Assembly: GCA_947630975.1 (NCBI GenBank)
Contig: CANRJP010000016.1
Coordinates: forward strand, 1 to 36,781
Direction of reading: 5' to 3'
Origin: an uncultured Clostridia bacterium
Lineage (GTDB): Bacteria; Bacillota; Clostridia; UMGS1883
DNA length: 36,781 nucleotides
The notes beneath the pieces are model-generated. The model did not search any database, was not told the origin of the DNA, and saw nothing but the letters and a program-made list of their open reading frames with translations. Shown here piece by piece: positions 1 through 7,714 of this stretch (within the stretch, counting starts at the first letter, position 1; the number at the start of each line of letters is the position of its first letter). Made by a program: the position numbers and the translations under genes.

Positions 1-1872
1 AGCGGCGACAGAATTACCGCCTCCACTACCATGAACCGTACCGCAAACCACACCCTCTACGCTCACTGGATAAGGGAAGGACAGACCAGTACCGTCAACT
101 TCAACGTGAACGGCGGCAACAATCTGCCGACCTCTCAGCGCACCAAGACCGTCAACTACGGCGGGTATTACGGCGAGCTTCCCATACCCACCCGCACAAA
201 CTACACCTTCCTGGGCTGGTATGACGGCACCGGGACCTCGGCGCGGCTCATCGACGAGGACACCATCGTGACCGCCACCTCGACTCATACCCTCTATGCC
301 CACTGGGCCAGCGGAAGCTATTCCATCCCCACGGTAGTCACCCGTCCGGCGGGGAATGTTACCAACACCAGCGCCGACCTTATAGGCTACATCACCGACA
401 ACGGCGGCAGAGCAATAACTCTCTTCGGCTGGGAGCTGGAGAACGTCGACGTTCTCGCCCAACCCACAATGTATAAAAAGGAGCTCACAAGCTACAGCCT
501 TTACACCGATTACAGCGGAACTCCGAAAAATCTTGAGCCAGGCACCCATTACCGTTACCGTGCCTGGGCGCAGAACTCTCTGGGCATGGGCTTCGGCGAA
601 TGGCAGTCCTTTACCACCGGCGGCGGCAGCGTCTACAGCTACACCGTCACCTTTAATACGAACGGCGGCGACAGCCTGGCCTCTTCCGAACGCACCAAGA
701 CCGTCACCTACGGTCAGGCCTACGGCGCCCTGCCTGTACCCACCCGCAGCGGATACGCCTTCACGGGCTGGTATACCACGTCTACCGGCGGTTCACTTGT
801 GACCTCCTCCACCGTGTTTACCGGTTCCTCTAATCAGACCCTTTATGCTCACTGGACCAGGACCGGCCAGACGTATACCGTCACCTTCAACGTGAACGGC
901 GGCAACAGTCTGACTTCCTCCGAGCGCACCAAGACCGTCACCTACGGTGAGGCTTACGGCGCTTTGCCCGTACCCACCCGCAGCAATTACACCTTCCTGG
1001 GCTGGTACGACGGCACCGGGACCTCGGCGCGGCTCGTTGACGAATACACCACCGTTACCGAAAACTCCAACCATACACTTTACGCCCATTGGGCCGGCGG
1101 AAGCTATTCCATTCCCACGGTCGTTACCCGTCCGGCGGGGAATGTTACCGATACCAGCGCCGACCTTATAGGCTATATCACCGACGACGGCGGCAGATCG
1201 GTCACACTTTTCGGCTGGGAGCTGGAAAATCTCAATACCGTCGTCAAACCCACAATGTATAAAAAGGAGCTCACAAGCTACAGTCTTTACACCGATTACA
1301 GCGGAACTCCGAAAAATCTTGAGCCGGGCACCCGCTACCGCTACCGTGCCTGGGCACAGAACTCTCTGGGCATGGGCTTCGGCGAATGGCAGTCCTTCGT
1401 CACATCAGGCGGCGGCGCTTACAACTGCACCGTAACCTTCAATGTGAACGGCGGCGACAGCCTGCCCTCTTCCGAACGCACCAAGACCGTCACCTTCGGT
1501 CAGGCCTACGGTACTCTGCCCGTTCCGACCCGAAGCGGCTATGTCTTTGACGGTTGGTACACAGCCTCCTCCGCCGGCAGCCTTGTTACCGAAAACACAA
1601 CCGTGTCCAATTCCTCCAATCACACGCTTTACGCTCACTGGACGCAGGCTTCGTCCAAGACGGTGACCGTAACCTTCAATGTCAACGGCGGCGGCACGGT
1701 TTCTCCCGCCACCAAGACCGCCACCTACGGCCAGACCTACGGCGATCTGCCCACGCCCGTCCGCGAAGGGTTCGAGTTTGCCGGTTGGTACACCGGCGCC
1801 GCATCCGGCACCCTTGTCACCTCCAACACCAATGTGACTAACGCTTCCAACCACACCCTTTACGCCAGATGG
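1..1872 (+). repeat. Tandem module repeats inside the surface protein gene
   Basis: The coding region repeats as a three-module unit: two InlB-type repeats followed by one fibronectin-like domain. The segment starting near 313 and the one starting near 1099 are close copies with a 786-base offset (262 codons), sharing long stretches such as GGAAGCTATTCCAT. The second half has an incomplete third unit (two InlB repeats, then the cohesin). Confidence 0.8.
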
Positions 1873-3234
1873 AACGCCGTCGAAACGCCAAAGTACACCG
1901 CCGACCTGACCATAGGCACGGTGGCGGCGACTCCCGGCTCCACGGTGTCCATTCCGTTCACAATTTCCAAAAATCCGGGAATTGCGGGCTTCAACCTCAC
2001 CGTCAATTATGACAGGGCCGTCCTTACCCCCAAGACCATAGTCCGCGGTTCCGTTCTCACTAACGGTACGTTCTACAGCAACATTCAGCAGGGCGGAGAT
2101 ATGGATCAGTACGACAATGTTACCGCCCTTTGGGCAAATTCCACGGCAAACGTAACCAACAACGGAGAGCTGTTTACCGTGACCTTCACCGTCGCCAATG
2201 ACGCTCCCGCCGGGCTGACCCCCGTCACGGTCACCTACAGCAATGTAACCAACACAAATCAGGATATCATAAGCTTCAACGTCACTCCCGGCGGCGCCGC
2301 TCTTGCTACCGGCATTCCCGGCGACGTAAACAGTGACGGTAAGCCCGATATCCGCGACCTCATCCGTCTGGGTCGGCATCTGGCCGAGATCTCCGAGGAT
2401 ACCAGCCCCATTGATCTCGAGGCGGCGGACGTAAACGGCGACGGCGAAGTCGATACCCGCGACCTTGTCCGCATCAGTCAGTATCTGGCCGGCTGGGAAG
2501 TAACACTTCAGGGCCTGGGGGCCTCTGTTCAGGCCGCCGAGGAGCCCAAGGGAGGTAAAATCTCATTCAGCGTGGGCAGCGCTCTTGCCGAGGCGGGCGG
2601 CTATGTTGACATTCCCGTTTTCATCACCGAAAATCCCGGCATGGCGGGCATGAACGTATGGCTCGAATTTGATTCCAACGTATTACACCCCGTATCTATT
2701 ACAAATCTTATCGGCGACAACCTGCAAAGCAACGTCGAAACCGCCGACGGCAAGGTTACGGCGGTAATCTATTCCGCCGCTGACAGCAAGGCAACCGAAA
2801 CCGCGTTTGTCGTCAGGTTCAGGGTTGACGAGAACGCCTCCGGCGAGATACCCGTGAAGTTCCGCTACAAAGATGTCACCAATCAGGACGGTCAGTATCT
2901 CGAGGTATCCGCCACCGACGGTAAGGTCGTAATCGGCGATAAGAAAGACACCGATTACACAGTCAATTCCGTCGACATCTCCACGGCCGGCGCCGTCAAG
3001 GTCAGCCTTACCAAAAACGCCGACGGCGAATTCCCAGCGACGCTCATTACGGCGGCTTATGACGCGGACGGCAATATGATCGATATGGCCAGCGAGGTCG
3101 TCGAAATGACAAAGAACGAGACCAAAGAATTTGACATTGATCTCGACACGTCCGACGCGGCTGAAGTAAAAGCCTTCGTGTGGGACAGCCTGGGCGGAGC
3201 TGTGCCGCTCAGCAAAGCGGTTATTGCCAAGTAG
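1..3234 (+). CDS. Modular secreted/surface protein with InlB-type repeats, cohesin-dockerin-cohesin (5' end missing)
   Basis: The reading frame is open from base 1 and the first codons match the end of an InlB-type repeat (ending TLYAHW), so the first ATG at 31 is internal and the gene starts before the window. Visible modules: one partial and five complete InlB B-repeats / Flg_new type (each with VTFN-NGG, a GWY and a final LYAHW/LYARW), with two fibronectin-III-like domains between them. Then follow a cohesin-like domain (about 1893-2310), a dockerin with two canonical calcium loops (DVNSDGKPD and DVNGDGEVD, about 2313-2496), a second cohesin-like domain (about 2557-2940) and a C-terminal beta domain. 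There is no sorting signal or membrane anchor at the C-terminus. Known family roles are surface adhesion and cohesin-dockerin protein assembly; the ligand is not known. It sits upstream of a strong terminator, so it may be host chromosome or cargo rather than the conjugative element. Domain calls are by pattern; the C-terminal domain is not identified. Confidence 0.85.
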   Translation, partial: SGDRITASTTMNRTANHTLYAHWIREGQTSTVNFNVNGGNNLPTSQRTKTVNYGGYYGELPIPTRTNYTFLGWYDGTGTSARLIDEDTIVTATSTHTLYAHWASGSYSIPTVVTRPAGNVTNTSADLIGYITDNGGRAITLFGWELENVDVLAQPTMYKKELTSYSLYTDYSGTPKNLEPGTHYRYRAWAQNSLGMGFGEWQSFTTGGGSVYSYTVTFNTNGGDSLASSERTKTVTYGQAYGALPVPTRSGYAFTGWYTTSTGGSLVTSSTVFTGSSNQTLYAHWTRTGQTYTVTFNVNGGNSLTSSERTKTVTYGEAYGALPVPTRSNYTFLGWYDGTGTSARLVDEYTTVTENSNHTLYAHWAGGSYSIPTVVTRPAGNVTDTSADLIGYITDDGGRSVTLFGWELENLNTVVKPTMYKKELTSYSLYTDYSGTPKNLEPGTRYRYRAWAQNSLGMGFGEWQSFVTSGGGAYNCTVTFNVNGGDSLPSSERTKTVTFGQAYGTLPVPTRSGYVFDGWYTASSAGSLVTENTTVSNSSNHTLYAHWTQASSKTVTVTFNVNGGGTVSPATKTATYGQTYGDLPTPVREGFEFAGWYTGAASGTLVTSNTNVTNASNHTLYARWNAVETPKYTADLTIGTVAATPGSTVSIPFTISKNPGIAGFNLTVNYDRAVLTPKTIVRGSVLTNGTFYSNIQQGGDMDQYDNVTALWANSTANVTNNGELFTVTFTVANDAPAGLTPVTVTYSNVTNTNQDIISFNVTPGGAALATGIPGDVNSDGKPDIRDLIRLGRHLAEISEDTSPIDLEAADVNGDGEVDTRDLVRISQYLAGWEVTLQGLGASVQAAEEPKGGKISFSVGSALAEAGGYVDIPVFITENPGMAGMNVWLEFDSNVLHPVSITNLIGDNLQSNVETADGKVTAVIYSAADSKATETAFVVRFRVDENASGEIPVKFRYKDVTNQDGQYLEVSATDGKVVIGDKKDTDYTVNSVDISTAGAVKVSLTKNADGEFPATLITAAYDADGNMIDMASEVVEMTKNETKEFDIDLDTSDAAEVKAFVWDSLGGAVPLSKAVIAK

Positions 3235-3368
3235 CACAAAAGAATAAAACTAATAACGGGGCTGTAAAAAAAGTCGCGCAGACCGTTCAAGGGCAAAAAA
3301 CCTTTATTTAAACCAAATTCATATTTTTATAAGCTCGTCAATAAAATCAAAATGGTGAATTAATGTGG

Positions 3369-3403
3369 AAAAACCGCCTTTTTACGAGAAAAAGGCGGTT
3401 TTT
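3369..3403 (+). terminator. Perfect 15-bp bidirectional terminator
   Basis: AAAAACCGCCTTTTT (3369-3383) pairs perfectly with AAAAAGGCGGTTTTT (3389-3403) around a 5-base loop. The A and T tracts at either foot let it act on both strands. It closes the upstream surface-protein transcript and insulates the parA operon. Confidence 0.9.
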
Positions 3404-3434
3404 CTTTGTGTTTTATGCCCTTGAACTACGCTTG

Positions 3435-3443
3435 TGATATAAT
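3435..3443 (+). promoter_or_regulatory. Extended -10 promoter of the parA operon
   Basis: TGATATAAT is a perfect extended -10 element (TGnTATAAT). No good -35 lies 17 bases upstream, which is usual for extended -10 promoters. Transcription would start near 3450, about 165 bases before parA. The -10 overlaps the left arm of an inverted repeat (3441-3450), which suggests autoregulation or insulation. Confidence 0.55.
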
Positions 3444-3504
3444 AGGACTAAATCAGTTAAACCCGCATTACAAAAGGGTTTCACCGATATAGTCCTATTT
3501 TTTT
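3441..3504 (+). promoter_or_regulatory. Nested inverted repeat with T-tract in the parA leader
   Basis: AATAGGACTA (3441-3450) is the exact inverted complement of TAGTCCTATT (3490-3499), and inside it AAACCC (3459-3464) pairs with GGGTTT (3476-3481). A run of seven Ts ends at 3504. In read-through RNA this would form a terminator. RNA started at the overlapping -10 would lack the left arm and escape. It could instead be a protein-binding operator or centromere-like site. Confidence 0.55.
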
Positions 3505-3616
3505 GCGCCCTTTTTTAGGTGTGCCGAAAGGAAGTGATAGCTTTAGGCAAAATTTTTTACACCAATCAAAAGGGCAAGAGATACCGAAAAAATACAAATC
3601 AAGGAGGAGAAATTTT

Positions 3617-4405
3617 ATGAGTGTTGTTTTAAGTATGCTTAATCTAAAAGGCGGCGTCGGCAAGACGGTTTCATGCATCAATATCGCCGCCGCACTTGCC
3701 GAGCACGGTAAAAGCGTCGTTATTGTAGACTCAGACAGTCAAGGGAACATCGCCACCTCGCTGGGACTGGTTCCCGACGAGTTGTCCCCTACCCTTGCCG
3801 ATCTTATGCTTGAAGCAATTGACGGCGATGTTTCGTCTAGGAGAATTGTCGAATGTATCCACACATCGGGAAATATTGATATACTTCCGTCCAATTCTCT
3901 GCTCGCCGGCATCGACTACAGACTGTCAACCGCTCTCAGCCGGGAAACGGTTCTCAAATCCATTATTGATAAGCTTCGCGGTTCCTACGATTACATAATC
4001 ATTGACTGTCCGCCCTCTCTTGGTCTCATCGTCATAAACGCCCTTGCGGCGTCGGACTTCACGATGATTCCTGTCGAAGCCCACTACCTCAGCCTCGAGA
4101 GCTTAAAAGTGATGTTGGACACAGTAGAAATGGTCAGGCTGAAAATCAACCCGAAACTGAAGGTGGCCGGAGTATTTTTGACGATGTATCAGCAAAGGAC
4201 AAACCTGTGCAGGGCCATAAGAGAAAGGATAGTAGAATCCTACGGCAAGAACGTCAAGGTGTTTGACGAAAGCGTACCCTACTCAATAAAGGCCGCCGAA
4301 CAGACGCTGTACGGCAAAAGCCTCATTGAAATGCTTCCCTCAAATCCTGTGTCAGAGGCATATAAAAGAATTGCAAAGGAGTTGATAACCTGTGGCAGGC
4401 TCTGA
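3617..4405 (+). CDS. parA: ParA/Soj-family partition ATPase
   Basis: A 262-residue ParA-type P-loop ATPase that, with ParB, segregates plasmid or element DNA. The deviant Walker A motif KGGVGKT is at residues 11-17, followed by the second ParA box (DSDSQGN) and the DCPPSLG motif (Walker B region). Length and motif order are those of short Soj-like ParA proteins without an N-terminal DNA-binding domain. I chose ATG 3617 because AAGGAGGAGA lies six bases upstream; the longer open frame from 3503 has no such site and begins inside the leader inverted repeat. It is the first gene of the maintenance block and overlaps the start of parB by 14 bases (GTG 4392), so the two are translationally coupled. 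The gene looks intact. Confidence 0.95.
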   Translation: MSVVLSMLNLKGGVGKTVSCINIAAALAEHGKSVVIVDSDSQGNIATSLGLVPDELSPTLADLMLEAIDGDVSSRRIVECIHTSGNIDILPSNSLLAGIDYRLSTALSRETVLKSIIDKLRGSYDYIIIDCPPSLGLIVINALAASDFTMIPVEAHYLSLESLKVMLDTVEMVRLKINPKLKVAGVFLTMYQQRTNLCRAIRERIVESYGKNVKVFDESVPYSIKAAEQTLYGKSLIEMLPSNPVSEAYKRIAKELITCGRL

Positions 4406-4604
4406 AATGAACAGGCTTTTAACGGAAAGGAGCCGTGACGGCAAATCCGTATTGGGAAGCATGGCGAATATGTTCGGCTTGACCGACGCCAATATAACCG
4501 AGCTTCCAATCGAAAGGCTCCACGAAAACGCCAAGCATCCTTTTAGGTGCGAGAGGATGAGGCTCTTGCCGCTCTATCCGAAAGTATTAAGGCCGACGGA
4601 CTAA
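4392..4604 (+). pseudogene. parB: N-terminal part of ParB, out of frame with the rest
   Basis: This frame starts at GTG 4392 (AAAGGAG at 4375-4381, 10-base spacer) or ATG 4407. It encodes the expected ParB N-terminus, including the conserved stretch LPIERLHENAKHPFR. After codon AGG (4545-4547) the family sequence continues in the next frame as VREDEALAALSES, whose GTG begins at 4547. The N-terminal frame then runs into non-ParB residues and stops at 4604. One missing base near 4547 restores a single ParB of about 300 residues. Either the gene is genuinely frameshifted or the assembly lost one base. I list this part separately from the downstream frame so that both are visible. Confidence 0.7.
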
Positions 4605-5296
4605 TCCAGCCCATCATTGTCAGACCGATAACCAACGGATATGAGATACTGTCCGGCCACAGGCGCACAAGGGCGTCAAAAATGCTCGGCAAAATATCCG
4701 TAAAGGCAATCGTGGTCAACGCGGACGACGAGGAGGCCGATAAGATACTCATTGATACAAACTTCCGTCAACGGGACGTTCTGCTTCCCTCCGAGATAGC
4801 CCGGTCATATAAATTGAGATACGACGATTTGAAGAAGTCCCGACAAAATTCCGACGGTCGGAATTTTGGAAAGATAGACGAAATACTTGCGGAGGAGTTT
4901 CACTGCTCCAAGTCCAGCATATATATGTACCTTCATTTCCTCGAACTCAGAGAGGAACTCCTCGATCTTCTGGACGACAGAAAACTAAAGCAGAAGGTCG
5001 CCGAGGAACTGTCATACCTTTCTTATGAGGAACAGGGCCATGTTTATGACTTGGTTTTCAGGCAGAAAGTCTGCGCCCTTGACGTTAAAGGAGCCGCCCG
5101 GCTTAGGGAAGCACATGAGAACGGCCCGCTTGGGAGGGCGGACGTTATGGATATACTTGCCGAAAAACCTGCCCCGACAAAGACCGGCAGATATTTCGCA
5201 AAGGGCGAGCTGGACAGATACAGAGGGAAATTTTCCTCTGCGGAGGCGATGGAAAAAGCCATCATCAATTTTTTAGAACACTACGAAAGCGGGTAA
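4547..5296 (+). CDS. parB: ParB-family partition protein, main part (frameshifted gene)
   Basis: This 249-residue frame carries most of a ParB: the ParB/Sulfiredoxin-type nucleotide-binding domain with the GHRRTRA motif that binds CTP in this family, then a helix-turn-helix region (about EILAEEFHCSKSSIYMYL) and a short C-terminal part. ParB proteins bind parS-like sites, spread and stimulate ParA. No ribosome binding site fits GTG 4547 and the protein would lack its conserved N-terminal box, which is encoded in another frame directly upstream. The real product is therefore 4392-5296 with one frame change. It ends three bases before the toxin-like gene. I found no classical parS (TGTTTCACGTGAAACA) in the window; the site may be element-specific. 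Confidence 0.85.
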   Translation: MREDEALAALSESIKADGLIQPIIVRPITNGYEILSGHRRTRASKMLGKISVKAIVVNADDEEADKILIDTNFRQRDVLLPSEIARSYKLRYDDLKKSRQNSDGRNFGKIDEILAEEFHCSKSSIYMYLHFLELREELLDLLDDRKLKQKVAEELSYLSYEEQGHVYDLVFRQKVCALDVKGAARLREAHENGPLGRADVMDILAEKPAPTKTGRYFAKGELDRYRGKFSSAEAMEKAIINFLEHYESG

Positions 5297-5299
5297 GAC

Positions 5300-5692
5300 A
5301 TGAGGAAAATTTACGCATATACAAACGACGGCGAGTGTCAGGTCAAGGATTTCTTCAATCGCGCCGAGGAAAAGGCCGTGGACAAGCTGATGTTTCAGCT
5401 GGAGATAATACGCGACGAAAGGAACGGATTTTTCGAGCCGCATATCAAGCATTTCTCGATTGAGCGCTACCGTCGGCTGTACGAATTCCGCTTTAAGGCT
5501 TACAACTTGAGAGTAAGGGTCATCTTTTATGAACATAACGGTGAACTGATCCTGTTATACGCCTTTGTCAAGCGGGATAGAAAGGATACCGAAAAGGCGC
5601 TGGAAACGGCGATTAAAATACTTTGCCGTATAACGGAGCCGGACGGAGAGGTAAAGGATAAATATAAGAAGGAGTTGATTTTTGGTGATTAA
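5300..5692 (+). CDS. RelE/HigB-superfamily (phage Gp49-like) toxin homologue
   Basis: A 130-residue protein with the pattern of the Gp49-like/HigB branch of RelE toxins: PHIKHF, then LYEFRFKA, RVRVIFYE, and LLYAFVKRDRKDTEKALETA near the C-terminus. Such proteins usually cleave mRNA at the ribosome and are neutralised by a helix-turn-helix antitoxin encoded next to them. Here the upstream gene is parB (three bases away) and the downstream gene is a CpaE-like protein whose start overlaps this stop, so no classical antitoxin is adjacent. The spacing indicates translational coupling within the parAB operon; no strong ribosome binding site precedes ATG 5300. Role inferred: post-segregational stability or a regulator derived from a toxin. 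Toxicity is untested. Confidence 0.75.
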   Translation: MRKIYAYTNDGECQVKDFFNRAEEKAVDKLMFQLEIIRDERNGFFEPHIKHFSIERYRRLYEFRFKAYNLRVRVIFYEHNGELILLYAFVKRDRKDTEKALETAIKILCRITEPDGEVKDKYKKELIFGD

Positions 5693-6701
5693 CATAGTAA
5701 CATGGCTCAGCGACGAGGGTCGCAACGAGGAATTGGCGGCCTTTTGCGCCGGTGAGGATATACGCATAGCGGCGGACAGTTTTCAGGGAACGGAGGATTT
5801 TCTCGAAAAGTTCAGCAACCTTGACGTAAATGTTGACGTGGTAGTTTTGAACGATAAAATTCTCGGCGAGGGCGATAAAAAGTCGTTCTTTGAAAATATT
5901 CGGGCTATTGAGCCAAACGTCCGGGTCATAGTCATTTTTCCCGGCTACCGCAATCAGTATGTGGAGGACCAGATAAAAGAGTACAAGGAGCGTTACGGAG
6001 TTTCCGACATCATTTTTGAGGGGCGCAGTCTTGACCTTGACAGCTTCGCCGAGGTCATAAAAAAGGGATACATATTCGACTATGACATGAACGTGTTTGA
6101 CGATCAGGAGCTTTCCCGTCCTGTATCGCGAAAAAAGCGGCCTTGCGTGACCGTTGGCGTCATGGGCCTCACAAGGGGCTGCGGCGTCACGAATATGGCG
6201 GTGAGCGCCGCCACATATATCGCGCTGACCGAAAACCTGCCGGTGCGAGTCGTGGACTTTACCGAAACTGGGAACTTGCGTTTCGCGACAAAAGCCAAAG
6301 GCGTCACATATATCGTCAGCAGGGACGTTGACGTGGCCCGGTTAAAGAACGCCAGCCGCGTGGTGGTCTTCGACTTCGGCGCGCCGTACAACATATCCCC
6401 AAAGGGCCGACTGCTTTCCACTGCCGGAAGCTTTAACGACAAAAGAATGGAGCTTATGCGGAGCTGCGATCTTAAGATATTCATGGGCCTTGCGGATCCA
6501 TGGCATCGGGATAAACTAAAGTTTCTGCTGCGTGACGGAAAATGGAAACATTCCCTTGAGGACGGCTGCCTGTTCTTGTTTGACAGCGTAAATGACGAGC
6601 TTCGGGCGCGGTATCCACACGTTAGGCTGAACGGCAGGGGCGACAAGTCCGTTTCCAGCGCGGTAAGGGCTTTGTTTAGCAGCGGCAAGGGAGGCGATTA
6701 A
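5685..6701 (+). CDS. CpaE/TadZ-like protein with receiver-like N-domain and degenerate P-loop
   Basis: About 338 residues. The first ~135 look like a response-receiver-type alpha/beta fold (VDVVVLND, VRVIVIFPGY). The rest is a ParA/MinD-like domain beginning PCVTVGVMGLTRGCGVTNMA. The P-loop lacks the Lys of a normal Walker A (GLTRGCGVTN instead of GGxGKT), as in atypical TadZ/CpaE proteins that localise secretion or pilus machinery. A later DFGAPYN resembles the Walker B region. Start: GGAG at 5671-5674 serves GTG 5685 (10-base spacer) or TTG 5682 (7-base spacer); I prefer GTG. It overlaps the toxin gene by 8 bases. Inferred role: polar or site-specific placement of the transfer or surface machinery encoded downstream. 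Identification is by pattern only. Confidence 0.6.
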   Translation: MINIVTWLSDEGRNEELAAFCAGEDIRIAADSFQGTEDFLEKFSNLDVNVDVVVLNDKILGEGDKKSFFENIRAIEPNVRVIVIFPGYRNQYVEDQIKEYKERYGVSDIIFEGRSLDLDSFAEVIKKGYIFDYDMNVFDDQELSRPVSRKKRPCVTVGVMGLTRGCGVTNMAVSAATYIALTENLPVRVVDFTETGNLRFATKAKGVTYIVSRDVDVARLKNASRVVVFDFGAPYNISPKGRLLSTAGSFNDKRMELMRSCDLKIFMGLADPWHRDKLKFLLRDGKWKHSLEDGCLFLFDSVNDELRARYPHVRLNGRGDKSVSSAVRALFSSGKGGD

Positions 6702-6754
6702 AAGCAAACATGGATATGCATTCTCAAAAAAATATAAAGGAGTTGAAAACCAAG

Positions 6755-7681
6755 GTGAAAAAGTCAATAATATTGGCGCTGGCTCTAATGTTCGTCGCGG
6801 TCAGCGCCAATGCGGAGATCGAACCTACAGAGGTGGTTCACAGAGAAGGCGAACAGAGGTCGATCGAAAAGGTTTATGTCCTGCCGTTAGACGAGCCGGA
6901 TGAACCGATACCGACGGACGGATTTGCGGAGGACGGCGTCCAATACGAGTTTGCGGAACTCCTGCGGGAGGACAACATGACGGACGACATAAAGGATTAC
7001 AGCGAGAACGCAAGCGTTAAGTCGAGCACCGACGACACTCAAGCCATAATAGCGATGTTTGAACCCGCAAAGGACGTTGAGACAGAGGACGGATATACCG
7101 GCACTATCGAAGCGGATTTTTCCACACTCAGCGTTAAGTCCGCCGGCACCGGCTCACAGAGCTATACGATAACCGAGCGCCGGAGCTATCCCAATATGAA
7201 TAGTGCGGACACCTCAGCAGTGCCGAAAAGCATTGACAAAAACGGGGCTACGCTGGAGCTTACGGATATCGAATGGGTCAGCGCCGAAAATGACAGCATA
7301 GACGGGCAGAACCTTGCGGTTAGATACACCGCCAACGCCGTATATACCGGCACCGGCACACGGTCATACTCAAAGGGATATAACGCCACCGTGGAGTACA
7401 AGGGCCAAATAACCAAAAAAGTCGTTGGCACGGTAACTTACACGGCGGTGTTCCGTGAGGCCATAGAACAGTCTCCGTCAGAGATTGAGGACCCTGTGGT
7501 CGAGCCTCCGGCGGATGAGGCGACCAAGCAACCGAAATCTGAAAAAGAGGTTAAACAAGAAACGCCGAAAAAGAAGGCCAATCCTCTCCTTTATTTGCTG
7601 TACATACCCGGGTTTGCCGCGCTTGCGGCCGGTGGATATGTGGTGTACAGGATGGTGCGGAAGAAAAGGCAGGGATTTTAA
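6755..7681 (+). CDS. Secreted protein with signal peptide and C-terminal membrane anchor, function unknown
   Basis: From GTG 6755 (AAAGGAG at 6736-6742) the protein is 308 residues and begins with a clear signal peptide, MKKSIILALALMFVAVSANA. An upstream in-frame ATG at 6710 would add a charged 15-residue extension before the signal peptide and has no ribosome binding site. The middle is acidic and rich in Thr and Ser, with a beta-rich central part. A Pro/Glu/Lys-rich linker follows (about EKEVKQETPKKK), then a transmembrane helix (LLYLLYIPGFAALAAGGYVV) and a basic tail RMVRKKRQGF. The end resembles a cell-wall sorting signal, but I see no LPxTG-like motif before the helix, so it is probably membrane-anchored. 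It is the first gene of the export/surface block, directly before the sortase. I do not recognise its family. Confidence 0.8.
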   Translation: MKKSIILALALMFVAVSANAEIEPTEVVHREGEQRSIEKVYVLPLDEPDEPIPTDGFAEDGVQYEFAELLREDNMTDDIKDYSENASVKSSTDDTQAIIAMFEPAKDVETEDGYTGTIEADFSTLSVKSAGTGSQSYTITERRSYPNMNSADTSAVPKSIDKNGATLELTDIEWVSAENDSIDGQNLAVRYTANAVYTGTGTRSYSKGYNATVEYKGQITKKVVGTVTYTAVFREAIEQSPSEIEDPVVEPPADEATKQPKSEKEVKQETPKKKANPLLYLLYIPGFAALAAGGYVVYRMVRKKRQGF

Positions 7682-7714
7682 CATTTGTGTTTAATTAGCG
7701 GAAAGGAGTTAAGC

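Larger units (their letters stand above)
3235..3616. other. Intergenic region between the surface protein and parA
   Basis: No convincing gene is present here. The first ~130 bases are AT-rich without clear signals. A perfect hairpin terminator lies at 3369-3403, an extended -10 promoter at 3435-3443, and an inverted repeat with a T-tract at 3441-3504. The parA ribosome binding site AAGGAGGAGA is at 3601-3610. This stretch is a candidate left boundary of the mobile element, but I found no direct repeat matching the integrase end. Confidence 0.6.

Noticed and set aside
1405-2379. 324-codon minus-strand open frame in the first gene
   Set aside because: Antisense to InlB repeats and the cohesin; Gly/Val-rich composition typical of an antisense shadow.
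3258-3276. GGGGCTGTAAAAAAAGTC resembling the terminal repeat of some insertion sequences
   Set aside because: No partner inverted repeat, transposase or target duplication nearby; too short to support a remnant.
4541-4551. Programmed -1 frameshift in parB
   Set aside because: The -1 frame has a TAG at 4544-4546 just before the joining GTG, and no slippery heptamer is in register; a lost base is simpler.
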